A stretch of DNA of 64,000 bases, from NCBI RefSeq assembly GCF_019649055.1, contig NW_026570380.1, positions 1 through 64,000 on the forward strand, written 5' to 3'. The notes under the pieces are model-generated. The model saw nothing but the letters and a program-made list of their open reading frames with translations, searched no databases and had not been told where the DNA came from. This stretch comes from Paramacrobiotus metropolitanus. Its lineage: Eukaryota > Tardigrada > Eutardigrada > Parachela > Macrobiotidae. How positions within the stretch are numbered: position 1 is the first letter of the stretch; every line of letters starts with the position of its first letter. Shown here piece by piece: positions 51,188 to 62,290 of the stretch. The position numbers and the translations under genes are program-made.

Positions 51188-51224
51188 TGGTAAGCAGATC
51201 GTCTGGTTTTCGATCCCACGGACC
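51188..51224 (+). promoter_or_regulatory. Primer binding site of element B, initiator-Met-tRNA-like
   Basis: TGGTAAGCAGATCGTCTGG continues into TTTTCGATCCCACGGACC. The reverse complement resembles the 3' end of animal initiator methionine tRNA (CGATGGATCGAAACCATC...TCTGCT-A-CCA) over more than 30 nt, with several one-base insertions. Unusually long for a primer binding site. The first bases (CATG|GTAAGC) also resemble a splice donor. Confidence 0.5.
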
Positions 51225-52489
51225 GTCTGAGGAGACGGTAAAGGCTTGATTTTCGGAGAACTTTCGGAGAACCTGACAGTCACCGCCAGATCGACTGCGA
51301 ACGCAGCCTCTGCCTTGACTGTAGATCAACACGATCTTGCCGTCTTACAGCTGCTGGAAAAACGGGTTGATCGCTGAAGCGATCCCTGCCACAGCTGGTG
51401 AGCGCAGTTTTCGTCTCTTCACAAAGAAGAGCATTCCCGAACGCACGGAATTCCTGACCCAACCGACGGCCACCGGGCTCGCTACGAGAGCCTGCAACGC
51501 GAAAGGATTTCTCCATAATACGGGGACCTTCGCTTTGAACAGCGACCCGCAACTTTAACGGCGGATTTCACCCAGGAAACAACGGATTTCCGACCTCGGA
51601 CGGAGGATAACCGACCAACCGACACCGACACCGACACCGGTAAAGTCGTGGTTATAGGTCGGAATTAGCCGTAACAAGGTCGGCTTTCCACTTTCCAACA
51701 GTCGAAAGTAATTCTGATTGATAAATCTAAATTTTTAACGGTGGAAAAGTAAAATCTAACGGAGAAACCGACTTAGATTTCTACTTTTTGGTCGAGAACC
51801 GACCTGCTAGGTCAACGAACCTGTCTAGACAGTTAGACAAAGGCTAACCGACAACAGGTCGGAAATTCTTTTCCTTTTCATTTCTAACGGCGTTTCAACC
51901 GCCAGAAAAATTCTAAAATCGAAAAACATATTTCTAACGGATTAGAATTTAAAAATTCGACCAGATAAACTTTTTGGCCGACCAAAAATAATTTGTTTTC
52001 TTGCGGAAAATAGCGCGAAAATTCGCGAATTTCCTTGTGACGTCAGAACGACCGCTTTTCAGTACTTTGAGGGCAGCCAATCAGCGTGCAGGGGAAACTT
52101 CCCATAGTCTAACATAGGCGTGAATCATTATTTTTTGCAACTTTTGCACGTGGCTCGCTATCTGTGACGTAGGCAGTAGGTGCAAGACCACTTGACACTG
52201 TGACGTCATACTGGTCAGTTCAGTAGTATAGGACGTACTACACTGTACTACTATAACATACTGTACTGTATTTTAGTACTGTATACCTGTGTACTGAGTC
52301 ACCCACAGACACAACAACAACAACAACATCTCGTTGGAAGATCCCGACAAGCGGAAGTTCCTGAACGCAAAGAAGTTCCCGATTTCGTTGAACATCCTCA
52401 CAAAGGGGATCGTTCAATTCTACGGTCAAGAGCAACAAGTCTTTAAGGTTCGACAAGAACCGACCTGACCCATTAGTGATTCGATAACA
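51225..52489 (+). other. Leader of element B
   Basis: 1.3 kb with no supported ORF. Rich in CCGAC/GTCGG, with an AC-CAA repeat (ACAACAACAACAACATC) at about 52310-52330. Confidence 0.5.
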
Positions 52490-53593
52490 ATGTCGAATCC
52501 AAAGGAAAACGAATACGCACGGAAGTTCAATACGGACTACTCCCGGCGTGCGAACCTGACCACGTCGTATTTACTGCGATATGCTGGCCAGGAAAAAAGT
52601 CAGCCGTCCTCAACGGACTCGACCAAGTCGGCAGAGGCAAGGGAGAAGCGAAACGAGCGGATCCTCCTCGCCGACTCGAACCCAACGTCGGACGACAGCT
52701 TCGAGGACGCCAGGGATAAAACATTCCTGGAACCCAATGCTGACTCGGCAGCCCCGTCCCACCCGACCGGGGGGGATGCGGTACAGCTGCAGGCTGAGAT
52801 AACAATGTCTCATGCCGGTCAGGAGCACCCACAAGATGCACCGACCATCGGACGGAAATCACCCAACAGGACGGATGAACCTCGGACGTCGACCTCGCCC
52901 CACATGGGCACGGCAACCACAGAGGTAGGTCGGAAATCACCGACCACGGGGATCGGACAACCGAAGCCGACCTCCGAAGTCGACCAACAGAAGGTCGACC
53001 AACTTACTAAAAACGTCGGTCAACAACAACCGACCCCAGGCGCTAGTCGGAAACCGCCGAAAAAGGAGGTCGAGCAACAAGAGCCGACCTCCGAAGCCAG
53101 TCAACTTCAACCAACGAAAGAAGTCGACCAACAGAAGGCCGACCAACCACTAAGCAACGAGGTCGGACAACAATCGCCGACCAAGACTGGACAGGAAAAG
53201 CCGACAACAGAAGTCGGCAATGTCCAACCGACCACACAGGTCGGAAGGATTTCGCCCACCTCGAAGGTCGGTCAACAGAAGCCGACCATAGAGGTCGGTC
53301 AACAGAAACCGACCATAGAGGTCGGTCAAAAGGAAGTCGGACATCCAAAGCCGACCAACCTGGAACAGCAACCAACCGTCAACAGGTCGGAAATCGGAAG
53401 CCAGCCGACCAAACCAACGGTCGGAACGGAGGATACCGAGGCACAGCCACGAAGCGGCCCTCGCCCAGCCGGATCGCCGACCACCATGCCGGCACCCAAC
53501 GAACGGGTCATTTCACCACTAAGTCGACCTTCGCCAACAGAAGGCAAGTCGGCTCGAGCCACGAAAGGCTCCAGAGACGGTGAAGTCGACTAG
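52490..53593 (+). CDS. ORF1 of element B, VGQ/PT-rich repeat protein
   Basis: 367 codons from ATG to TAG. A short N-terminal region is followed by about 200 residues of degenerate repeats of the type (V)GQ(Q)KPT(IE)V with Pro, Gln, Thr and Lys. Two adjacent 27-bp units are nearly identical (53267-53320). GTCGG and CCGAC alternate within each unit, so the RNA could form many small hairpins. No enzyme or zinc domain. It precedes gag and overlaps the gag frame by about 70 nt (53523-53593). Confidence 0.65.
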   Translation: MSNPKENEYARKFNTDYSRRANLTTSYLLRYAGQEKSQPSSTDSTKSAEAREKRNERILLADSNPTSDDSFEDARDKTFLEPNADSAAPSHPTGGDAVQLQAEITMSHAGQEHPQDAPTIGRKSPNRTDEPRTSTSPHMGTATTEVGRKSPTTGIGQPKPTSEVDQQKVDQLTKNVGQQQPTPGASRKPPKKEVEQQEPTSEASQLQPTKEVDQQKADQPLSNEVGQQSPTKTGQEKPTTEVGNVQPTTQVGRISPTSKVGQQKPTIEVGQQKPTIEVGQKEVGHPKPTNLEQQPTVNRSEIGSQPTKPTVGTEDTEAQPRSGPRPAGSPTTMPAPNERVISPLSRPSPTEGKSARATKGSRDGEVD

Positions 53594-53633
53594 GTCGGCA
53601 ACTAGCCGACCTGTCGACCGGACATCACTACCG

Positions 53634-56600
53634 ATGTTCGACGTCGGTGATTCAGGTAGCGAAACACCGCCACCGACCGACGACGTATTTGATCCAACGG
53701 AATCACTCCCCAACAGTGCGGACGGATTCTTCCGAACGCCGATAGTGTCCCACAAGGACAGGTGCCAAGCCAGCACGCTTGAGTACACGGCACGGAAGTG
53801 GATCTCGGCAACACCGCCGGAGAAGATCGAAGACATAAACAAACTTCGAGAACGATGTCACCAGCTGATCACACAGATCGTGCTGGCCGACAAACTCGTT
53901 AATGCAGCAGAAGGCTCATGCGCACGGTCGGAAGAGACACACCGCCTCGAACGGAAGAGGTGGGAAACCGAAAACAGCGGTCTCAACAAGGTCATTGCCG
54001 ACCAACAGCGCGAGATGGATAAACTCAAGGCCTTCGTCAAACGGATGGAAGGACCATGTCGATACGAAACATTCGAAGAGGCAACCGACCTCAAAGCCAA
54101 GTTGGACCGGTCAACAGAAGCCGTCCTCCAACTTGGGAAACAATTGGAAACGGCCGAAAAGGACCTTGCCGACACACAAACGGCATTGGTCGCCTCAGAA
54201 CAGGCAGCCGGACAGTTCCACGAAATGCTGAATCGGGCCAACGAAGAAGCCGAAGTATACCGTGATGAAGTGGATCGGTATATTGTCGAACTGCGGCAGG
54301 CCGACAACGAGGTCGACCAGCTCCGACAGTATACCGACCGACTCCAAACAGAACTGGAGATCCTAACGGCCGGAAGTCGACAACAAAGTCCGACTTACTC
54401 TGGTCGTCAGCCAACCTCAACAGAACAGAGGAAACATATCGCCGACCTGGAGGAAGCTAACATACAGCTAGTCGACCAGGTCTATGGCCTTAACGATTAC
54501 CTCAAAGAGGAGGAGAAACTCCGAGCACAGCTAGAATACAGCCTAGCTGAAGCTCAAAAGGTGAACGAGGCGCAACGAAACCGCATCGTTCACCTGGAGG
54601 CGCGGGAAAACGAACTGTTCGACTACGGCTCGACCGCTGCCAACAAAATCAACGAAATGAACGGTCAAATGGACGAAATGGAAACCGAGATCCGGTGCCT
54701 CCAGGAAGAAAAGAAGCACCTGGAACAGACCAGTGCTGAACCTCCGTCCTATAAGACCTCTATGGCACAGGAGTACTATCCGTCACGTGCCATACACGAC
54801 ATCCTGTGGAGCACGGACCCGGAGAAGATGGAGACAAACCCTTCTTACTTCGTGGGCGTGGTCACAACCGACCCGAACACCGGAATGCCTCCACAACCGA
54901 ACCCGACTCCGAGTCAACCAGAACCGGAGCATAATACGTCGACCGCGGCGCCACATGTGCCAACGTCGAACGTGCCGACTACGTCAGTAGCCACGGCCGG
55001 TGCATACACTAGCACCTCGTTTTCGACGCGTACAACAACATACGCGCCGATACCCACCGCATCCCACCGGGACAACAGCGACGGGGGATTCCCTTTTAAC
55101 CGCCAACCAGGTCGGTTTATGGGACGAACAGGTTCCCACCCGGACATGGGAGATCCGAATCGTCTGGACCCACGTGGGTTCGACTTCGGACGAACACGAG
55201 CTCGGTCGAACAACACGACCGACCAAGGCGGATATTACGACCAACAAGAGTCGACCCGCCATCCGGCAGGCTACCCCGAACAACAAAGTCGGGCGCCGCC
55301 GTTTCGGCCACCGGAAAGCCGATTGCCACCGAGGGGAACACAACCCGGATTGTACGGCAGAGTAACTGAACAACCGAGGGGATTTTACCAGCCCCCACTG
55401 AGGGCGGTGCCGGCGCCACAAATGCGACCGGACGCGTATGAAGGCTACTCGGAACAGCCACAACAACGGCAGCCGACGCCACATACCCGAACTCCCCCAC
55501 CACAACAGAATCACACTCGAACGCCACCTCCGCAACAGAACGGATACGGTGAACCGGGTTACCAACCGGCAGGTTATGCCGACCACCAAGGTCGGATACC
55601 TTTGGCGAACCCACCGCCCGCCCTGGAAGCACAACAAGTTGCACCAGCGGCCGCCCCAGCGCCACCACAAAATCCAGCAGGCTTAGACCTTGCTCATGTG
55701 GCAATGGTACACGCAATGGCCCGAGGACGTCGGCAACCTATGCCAGACTTCGACGGCGACTATACTAAGCTCAACGAATGGCTTAAGCAAATCCGCCAGC
55801 TATACCTGCAGGCGCAAGAATGGTACGAAACCGACCAGAGCTTTATGGCCGACCTCATAGCCAAACTAAAAGGCCAAGCAGAGGAGTTCCACCGACTAAC
55901 AAGAGTCGACGAACCTCTCGGCGGATGGCCAGTCAACTTATGGCTGACCAAGTTTGAAGCCCGATTTACGGACAAAAACAGGGAAATTAACACCGTGAAA
56001 CGGATGGCTAAACGAACGTACCGTTTCGGACAAGAGACGCCGGAACAGTACTACGACGCCATGATGTACATGAAGTCCCAGGTCCGTACAATCACTGACA
56101 ACGTCGCACTCTACTACCTGAAAGAGAATATCCACGAACCCAAACTGAGGCAAGCTCTGGATATCAGGATGCCGGCAATTCTGACTGAGTTCCGGGACTT
56201 CCTGAGCGACTTTGTCAGCGGGAAGGAGCTGTATGAGGTACGGAAGGAATCACGTGATAACGATTACGTCCGAGTACGGGCAACAACGCCAGTACCGACT
56301 CAAACTCCACCACCCCAAGCTCCGCAACAGACCGCATATCAGCCGCACATGACGACCGGATACCAAACTCCACCGGCACAATACGGACAACCGATCCGAG
56401 CGGCAACACCACCCGTGCAACAAGCACCCGTCCAGCAACCGACCTGGGCAGGAACGGTGGCAAACTCGAACATGCCCCCACCCATGGCAGCCCCACCCAA
56501 CAGTTACGGAGGCGCTGGTTATGGCTCGGGAGGCAGCCAAAACAACGGAAGTTTCGGCTACAACCAGGATCCCAACCAGGGATACTGGGCATACGGCCAG

Positions 56601-57194
56601 GTACCCACACAGGGATATGGCGGCGGAGGTTATGGTCGCGGAAAGGGACGCGGCTTCGGAAACCGAGGTCGTGGTAACTTCGCCAACCGCGGCGGAGGCG
56701 GAAGCCCACAAGGCAACCGACCTTCCCAAGCACAACAAAGTGCTCGGCAGGCGCTAACGTACGTCGACAAGATGGAGGCGGCGTTCTTCCAGTGGACGAA
56801 GAACAAAACCTTCCCATGCAGACATTGCATGTTTAATAACCACGACGGAGCGCGCTGCGGATATGCTGGCAACCGACCGGCAGATAACCCGAATCTTCGT
56901 TGGTACAACGACTGGTACCAACGATACACGACGGATGGCCCAATTGGCTCGGACAACCCGAACTACGCCCAGATTGTGCCACCACCGCGGCCTCGCCAAC
57001 AACAGGGCGGAGGCTCGGGCGGTTCCTGCAACGGAAACCGGTCGCCCGGCGGAGGAAACGGCGGGAACCGCAGAAACAGTGGCGGGAACCAACAAGGATC
57101 CCCGGGGTATCGAGAACCGTTACCGTCACGCCAGTCCTTGAACACGCCGCCTAACAATGGGCCGGCGCGGGGAAACTCCCCGGGAAACGCCTAA
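53634..57194 (+). CDS. Gag of element B
   Basis: About 1186 codons from the first ATG (53634). The frame is open from 53523, so a +1 frameshift from ORF1 is possible. Residues about 65-360 form a long coiled coil. A Pro/Gln/Thr-rich, disordered region follows (380-690). The gag core is at about 695-895 (MPDFDGDYTKLNEWL, WLTKFEARF, YRFGQETPEQYYDAM). A Gly/Arg-rich region (GYGRGKGRGFGNRGRG) precedes a zinc knuckle CRHCMFNNHDGARC (C-x2-C-x4-H-x4-C) at about 1062-1075. The tail is Gly/Asn-rich. Very long for a Gypsy gag, but intact. Builds particles and packages RNA. Confidence 0.8.
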   Translation: MFDVGDSGSETPPPTDDVFDPTESLPNSADGFFRTPIVSHKDRCQASTLEYTARKWISATPPEKIEDINKLRERCHQLITQIVLADKLVNAAEGSCARSEETHRLERKRWETENSGLNKVIADQQREMDKLKAFVKRMEGPCRYETFEEATDLKAKLDRSTEAVLQLGKQLETAEKDLADTQTALVASEQAAGQFHEMLNRANEEAEVYRDEVDRYIVELRQADNEVDQLRQYTDRLQTELEILTAGSRQQSPTYSGRQPTSTEQRKHIADLEEANIQLVDQVYGLNDYLKEEEKLRAQLEYSLAEAQKVNEAQRNRIVHLEARENELFDYGSTAANKINEMNGQMDEMETEIRCLQEEKKHLEQTSAEPPSYKTSMAQEYYPSRAIHDILWSTDPEKMETNPSYFVGVVTTDPNTGMPPQPNPTPSQPEPEHNTSTAAPHVPTSNVPTTSVATAGAYTSTSFSTRTTTYAPIPTASHRDNSDGGFPFNRQPGRFMGRTGSHPDMGDPNRLDPRGFDFGRTRARSNNTTDQGGYYDQQESTRHPAGYPEQQSRAPPFRPPESRLPPRGTQPGLYGRVTEQPRGFYQPPLRAVPAPQMRPDAYEGYSEQPQQRQPTPHTRTPPPQQNHTRTPPPQQNGYGEPGYQPAGYADHQGRIPLANPPPALEAQQVAPAAAPAPPQNPAGLDLAHVAMVHAMARGRRQPMPDFDGDYTKLNEWLKQIRQLYLQAQEWYETDQSFMADLIAKLKGQAEEFHRLTRVDEPLGGWPVNLWLTKFEARFTDKNREINTVKRMAKRTYRFGQETPEQYYDAMMYMKSQVRTITDNVALYYLKENIHEPKLRQALDIRMPAILTEFRDFLSDFVSGKELYEVRKESRDNDYVRVRATTPVPTQTPPPQAPQQTAYQPHMTTGYQTPPAQYGQPIRAATPPVQQAPVQQPTWAGTVANSNMPPPMAAPPNSYGGAGYGSGGSQNNGSFGYNQDPNQGYWAYGQVPTQGYGGGGYGRGKGRGFGNRGRGNFANRGGGGSPQGNRPSQAQQSARQALTYVDKMEAAFFQWTKNKTFPCRHCMFNNHDGARCGYAGNRPADNPNLRWYNDWYQRYTTDGPIGSDNPNYAQIVPPPRPRQQQGGGSGGSCNGNRSPGGGNGGNRRNSGGNQQGSPGYREPLPSRQSLNTPPNNGPARGNSPGNA

Positions 57195-57199
57195 GGTCG

Positions 57200-60100
57200 A
57201 TGAGCCCCGGTGACTCATTCGACCTCCAACATCCCACCGAACCACCGGACAAGGATAACCCGACTAATCAACCGCATTTTTCACGGAACGAACCGACCTT
57301 AACTCCGCAACAGAATCGGATATTGACAGTCCTAAACGCACTGGGACTGAATGAAGACAGCACGGAAGACCAATTCCTCAAAGCGCTGTCGGCTTCCACA
57401 AAGGAAGCCGAAGTCGCCAGAACTACGGCGGCAGAGCTCGGTATATTCGTCAACAACGACGGAATCGAGATCCGATTCGGAACGCAAGAAATGCCCGACC
57501 GAACCGACCCACCGCATCAACTTGGCGCTGGAACGTCGGAGGTCGGAATGCAGCGATTGCCCGGATCGGCCAACCCCCAGCGCCTAGACTTGGCACTGGA
57601 ACGTCGGAGGTCGGAATGCAACAATTACCCGACCTACGCGGACCTAACACTGCATCCGCACCGCCAGCCGCAGAAAGTGACGCTGAGCGGACCGGCCATA
57701 GAACTTGGACCGGATTGCCGGTGAGCAGAACCTCAACCGAGCCGCCCAGACGTGGCCCAAGACGCGGAGGACCGGGAAGCCGACCCGCGCACTGGGGCAA
57801 CAGAAACTACCCCAACGTGTCGTCCGTCCGTACAACGGATCGATACACCGCAAACATAGCGGAGGATCCAACAGAACGATCCAACCCGACGTTTTCCATT
57901 CTTCGAGAACAACCAGCCTTCCACATAGAAGGCTGGGAAACCGTCCCATTGGAAGTACAAGTCCCTGTCTACTCTCGGCCGGAGGAAACAGTCTTCTTCC
58001 AACCCCAGCCACGAACAGTAACCGGCTCTCGAACGTTCCAAAACATCGACTATATGTTGTCAACTGTGAGACCGACCGACGTCTCCATAGAGGAACGAAT
58101 ACTTGAACACGCACGACGGTTCGAAACTACCGACCCATGGAAGGACGGAGTAGCTAACCGACCTGAAGTACGGAAAGTGGTTACAGCCGAAGTGGAACTC
58201 TCAACCGACCACGGACCAGTGTCGTTAATTCCCGTCAAACCGACAGTACGGGAAGTCACCTTTGAAAAAGGGACTCATAAGAAACCAAAGACGGTCAGAG
58301 CCTGGACACACGAAATCCAGATCGGACTCACGCCCACAATGGCGATGATCGACACTGGAGCAGAAACTTCGCTAATCAAGAAACGATTTTGCGAGAGGAA
58401 TGGCCTGACGATGCAACCTCTCGGACACTACACCAAAATACTAGGTGTGGGCGGACAAGTCGCCTTCGTAGTGTCTCACTGCTGTACAGCACCTGTAACA
58501 ATACAGGGCTTTACTAGCCATCATACTTTTCACGTCCAGCCAACCGACGCGGACGTCCCTGTGTTACTTGGATGCGACTACCTGCATTCGAAGCTCACAT
58601 TTATTTTAACACCGATCCCAACTCCGGAACAACCAGAAGGAACGGTAATGCAGTCTATCCCGATACCAGAGGCATCGGACACGGTAGGAAACGAGGTTCG
58701 GATTAGTCGGCTTGATCACCCGGTGAACTCCACAAGTAACATCTGCCGCGATTGCCGGGATACAAACCGCACTTTGCTGGAGGAACTAGCACTCCACAAC
58801 GTGATAGAACAGTATCAGGGGCGGATACGCAACGGAACACTACGACCGGCAAAGCGGATACTAAAGTCTATCCCGACACCAGAGGCATCCGCCACGGAAG
58901 CGGATGCTCTGGACAAGAATCTGAGGGAGATACAACAGAAGTATCGAACTTGGTTTACGGGAGTTCAGCACTTTCTCGACCGACGGACGTCAGAGTTAGT
59001 GGCTACTCTGCAAAAGAACGGAGCGACAACACCCGACCAGATCCGGAAAGCACAACAAGAATGCGAACCGGTCATCGCCTTGGAACAAACCATTGAAGAA
59101 GAAGCCGACGAGTGGGAGGAAGACAGATTCCCTATCCACCGCCAGTACATGGAGTATAAACTTCCAGTACCTGGGACTTTAGAGGTATGCTGCCAGGAAT
59201 TGGCTAGAGCACTCTTCTCCTACCTGCAACGCATACAGCAGTATGGAGGGACCGGAACAACGGCATTTTGGCAACGGTATGGCGAAAACACGTCCATAAT
59301 TCGGAACATACCCGACCCGTTACCCCCGGTGGAAGAACATTACCCTACCGGAATAAAATTCATAACGAGCCCACCTCGACCAAAGGAGGACACACAACTG
59401 GATGAAACGGACAGACCGTACCGATGTGTTATCTGTAACGATAACATTGACGGAGTGGTAAGGGCGATACAGACCCGCCACAACGTAACTTGGCTGGACG
59501 GCAGACCGTCGTCACCGGCACCTCCGCAACCAGACCGGAAGGTAGACCGTCTTCGGAAGACTCAACCGACAGTCATCCGATGGCTGAGCAACACGAGCTC
59601 ACAGCCGACCAACCTCGAGAATCAGGAAGGAACAGATCGACCGACCCAACCGACGGATATGGCCGACCTGTCCGAACCGACCACAAAGGTCGGATACGGC
59701 GACACGCCGCAGGTTGACCTCGACGAAGAAGGATCGGCCATAGAATACGAAGACTATGAGTCGGACGGCTCGGACGTACAAAGCACGAGCGATTCAGCGG
59801 ACACTGACTCCGACAACCGACCTTCGGAAGAATCCGAAGAAGAGGACGACGACGAAGAATTCGACCCGTCAGTCCGACATTGCAGGTCGGATAAACCGCG
59901 GAAAAACGACTCGGACGACGAGTCGTCGGAGGACGAAGAACCGACCTTCGATGTACGGCTAACAAAGGCACTGCGGTCGATCGTCCATACAGAACTCATA
60001 GTCGACGTCGAACCGACGGAACAAACTAAACTAGCCGATCCTGAGCAACAAGCTGAACAGGATCAGCTAGCTGCCTTATTTGAATGGGCAGGAGGCCAAC

Positions 60101-62290
60101 CGGAGGAAACCGACCTCCGACCTCCAACAATAGTAGTCCAGCAGTCGTCAACCGAACAACCGACCTCGGCCAACTTGACCGACCAACAGAAGTTAGGACA
60201 GCCGAACTCACGGAAAGCTCGAATCGCAAAGGCAAAGGTTGAAGACTTAAACCTGGATAACAAATGTCCGGAGGTCTACCATTTGAAGCTGGACGGAGGA
60301 GATTTCAGGCCATTTGACCGACAAGTGGTCTTTAACGGCGAACGAGTCTCTCTCCCACCTCACTCTACGTGTGCTATCAAGGTACGGACGGCCAAACCAA
60401 TGGACCCGAGGAGACGGATACACTTCGTAACGTTGCGAAGAAAAATCCGACCGATCCGGCCAATAGAAGCCGAGATCGATATCCGACCTCAGATAGACAC
60501 GGCCTGGATAAACATCCAGAATACGACTTCCCAACCGAAGGTACTGAAGAAGGGCATAAAACTTGGCCACATGCAGTACAGCGACATCTACGCACCAGAT
60601 ATCAACAATGAGCATGTCATTTGGGAACTCCCACTTGGAGTAGCGAAAACATGGCCGGCCAGACCGGAACCGAGGCCATCTCCCAAGTTCGACATCTTCG
60701 AGACAACAGGAGTCAGAGCCCAACGGAAGGTCCAACTCCAACCTCGAACGGTAACAGAAGTACAAGTCGTCCTAGACGTCCCAGTATCCCCATTACAGAA
60801 ACTCATGTATTTGGGTGGATCCGACCCCAAACGCGACGGGATCGACAGGATGGACGGCGCAACGATGCACGACGGAAAAACATTTACCGTCTTGGTGGCG
60901 AACCACACCAACCATCTAGTCACCTTACGAAAGGGTGCACCGATGGGTTGAGTCGAACCGTTCAACATGATGACGGACGACCAGAAGATGGAAGAAGCAC
61001 GAGTCAACACAACTCAAGTAGAGGGAGAAGATGCGGAATCCCAGGAGGAGCGACGAAGAATCATCGACTCCATGAACTTCGGGAAAAACTTAACCGATGA
61101 GCAACTCGCCATACTGAAGGCCGTTGCATGGGATTACCGGACCGTCTTCCCGACCTCGAAGAAACCATATGGAGACGTCAAGGGCGTAACACACGTCACC
61201 GACGTCCAAGGAGCCCAGCCGATCAAGATGAACCCCACCAGGACAAGCTGGAAAGGACGGGAATTCATCCAGAAACATGTGCAGGAGATGCTCGAACAAG
61301 GAGTCATCGAACCCTCATCGGCTGCATGGAGCTTCCCTGTCGTCTTAGCCGCGAAACGAAACGGAGACGGCACAGTGGGAACTCGTTTCTGTATCAACTA
61401 CATAAAGTTGAATTCAGTCACGAAGAAGAATAACTACCCACTACCGAACCCGGACGAACTACTAGACCGGTGCGCCGGAATGGAGTACTATGGCAAAGTA
61501 GATTGTCAGTCCGGCTTTTGGCAAATCCCAATGGACGAAAGTTCCAAGGACTACACCACCTTCGTAACACCGGAGGGGATGTACAGATTTAACCGCATGC
61601 CATTTGGAGTCTGCAACGGACCAGCAACCTTCCAGATGCATATGGATAAAATAACGGCATCGGCCAGGAAGAAAGGCGTCTTCGCTTACATTGACGACGT
61701 CATCTTCTTTGGCAAAACTTTCGAAGACTTCGTTGAGGCTTTCCGAGCAACCCTCGAATGCCTCAGAGATGCCGGATTTACGGTCAAACCCTCCAAATGT
61801 GAGGTCGGAACGGACAGACTTCTGTTCCTGGGACATGTCCTAAGTAAGGACGGAATCCAGACCGATGACGAAAAGGTAGCAGCCATAGCTGAACAAAGCT
61901 GTCCGAGGACGGAACGCCAACTAAGGTCGTTCTAGGGATTGGCTAACTACTACCGAAAATTCATCCGAGGATACGCTCAGAAAACGTCGAAAATGTATGA
62001 GCTCCTACGGAAGGACAAGAACATTAAGCTCGATTGGACGGAAGCCCACACGGCTGAGTTTAACGACATCAAGAAAGCGCTAACAGAAGCGCCCGTACTG
62101 GCGAAGTTCGACCCAACAAAAGAGACCTTCATAGAATGTGACGCAAGCGGAGCCGGACTTGGCGCGGTGCTCTCACAAGACAGTCACCCGATCGCCTACG
62201 CCAGCAGAGTCCTACATGGACCGGAACTCAACTATGGAGTTACCGAATGGGAATGTTTGGCCGTGGTATGGGCGGTGCAGAAGTTTGAGC
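57200..62290 (+). pseudogene. Pol of element B: protease, RT, RNase H start
   Basis: Opens with ATG at 57200, 5 bases after the gag stop and in the -1 frame. After the 57.5-kb tandem repeat the frame moves to 57616-60951. Protease: MIDTGAETSLI (Asp at 58351-58353), ending VPVLLGCDYLHSK. A linker holds CVICNDNIDGVVRAIQTR. The acidic stretch and pre-RT follow. A TGA at 60949-60951 takes the place of an Arg in element A. RT: VTHVTDVQGAQPIKMNP, DCQSGFWQIPMD, YIDD at 61687-61698. A TAG at 61933-61935 stands where A has Leu. RNase H begins (ECDASGAGLGAV, VVWAVQKF) and stops at about 62290. Three breaks and no integrase, so not autonomous. Confidence 0.8.
57494..57627 (+). repeat. Degenerate 68-bp tandem duplication in B pol
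   Basis: Two copies start at about 57494 and 57560; their best-conserved parts (CTTGGC-CTGGAACGTCGG onward) start at 57521 and 57589. The spacing of 68 is not a multiple of three, so the pol frame is shifted between them and two overlapping frames (57200-57724 and 57616-60951) result. Confidence 0.75.

Noticed and set aside
51186-51193. Splice donor CATG|GTAAGC at the LTR edge of B
   Set aside because: Position and extended tRNA similarity fit a primer binding site better. Donor use cannot be excluded, so it is mentioned there only.
53043-53375. Antisense frames across ORF1 of B rich in Val, Arg and Leu
   Set aside because: They mirror the GTCGG/CCGAC repeats of the sense ORF. An open antisense frame follows from the repeat composition.
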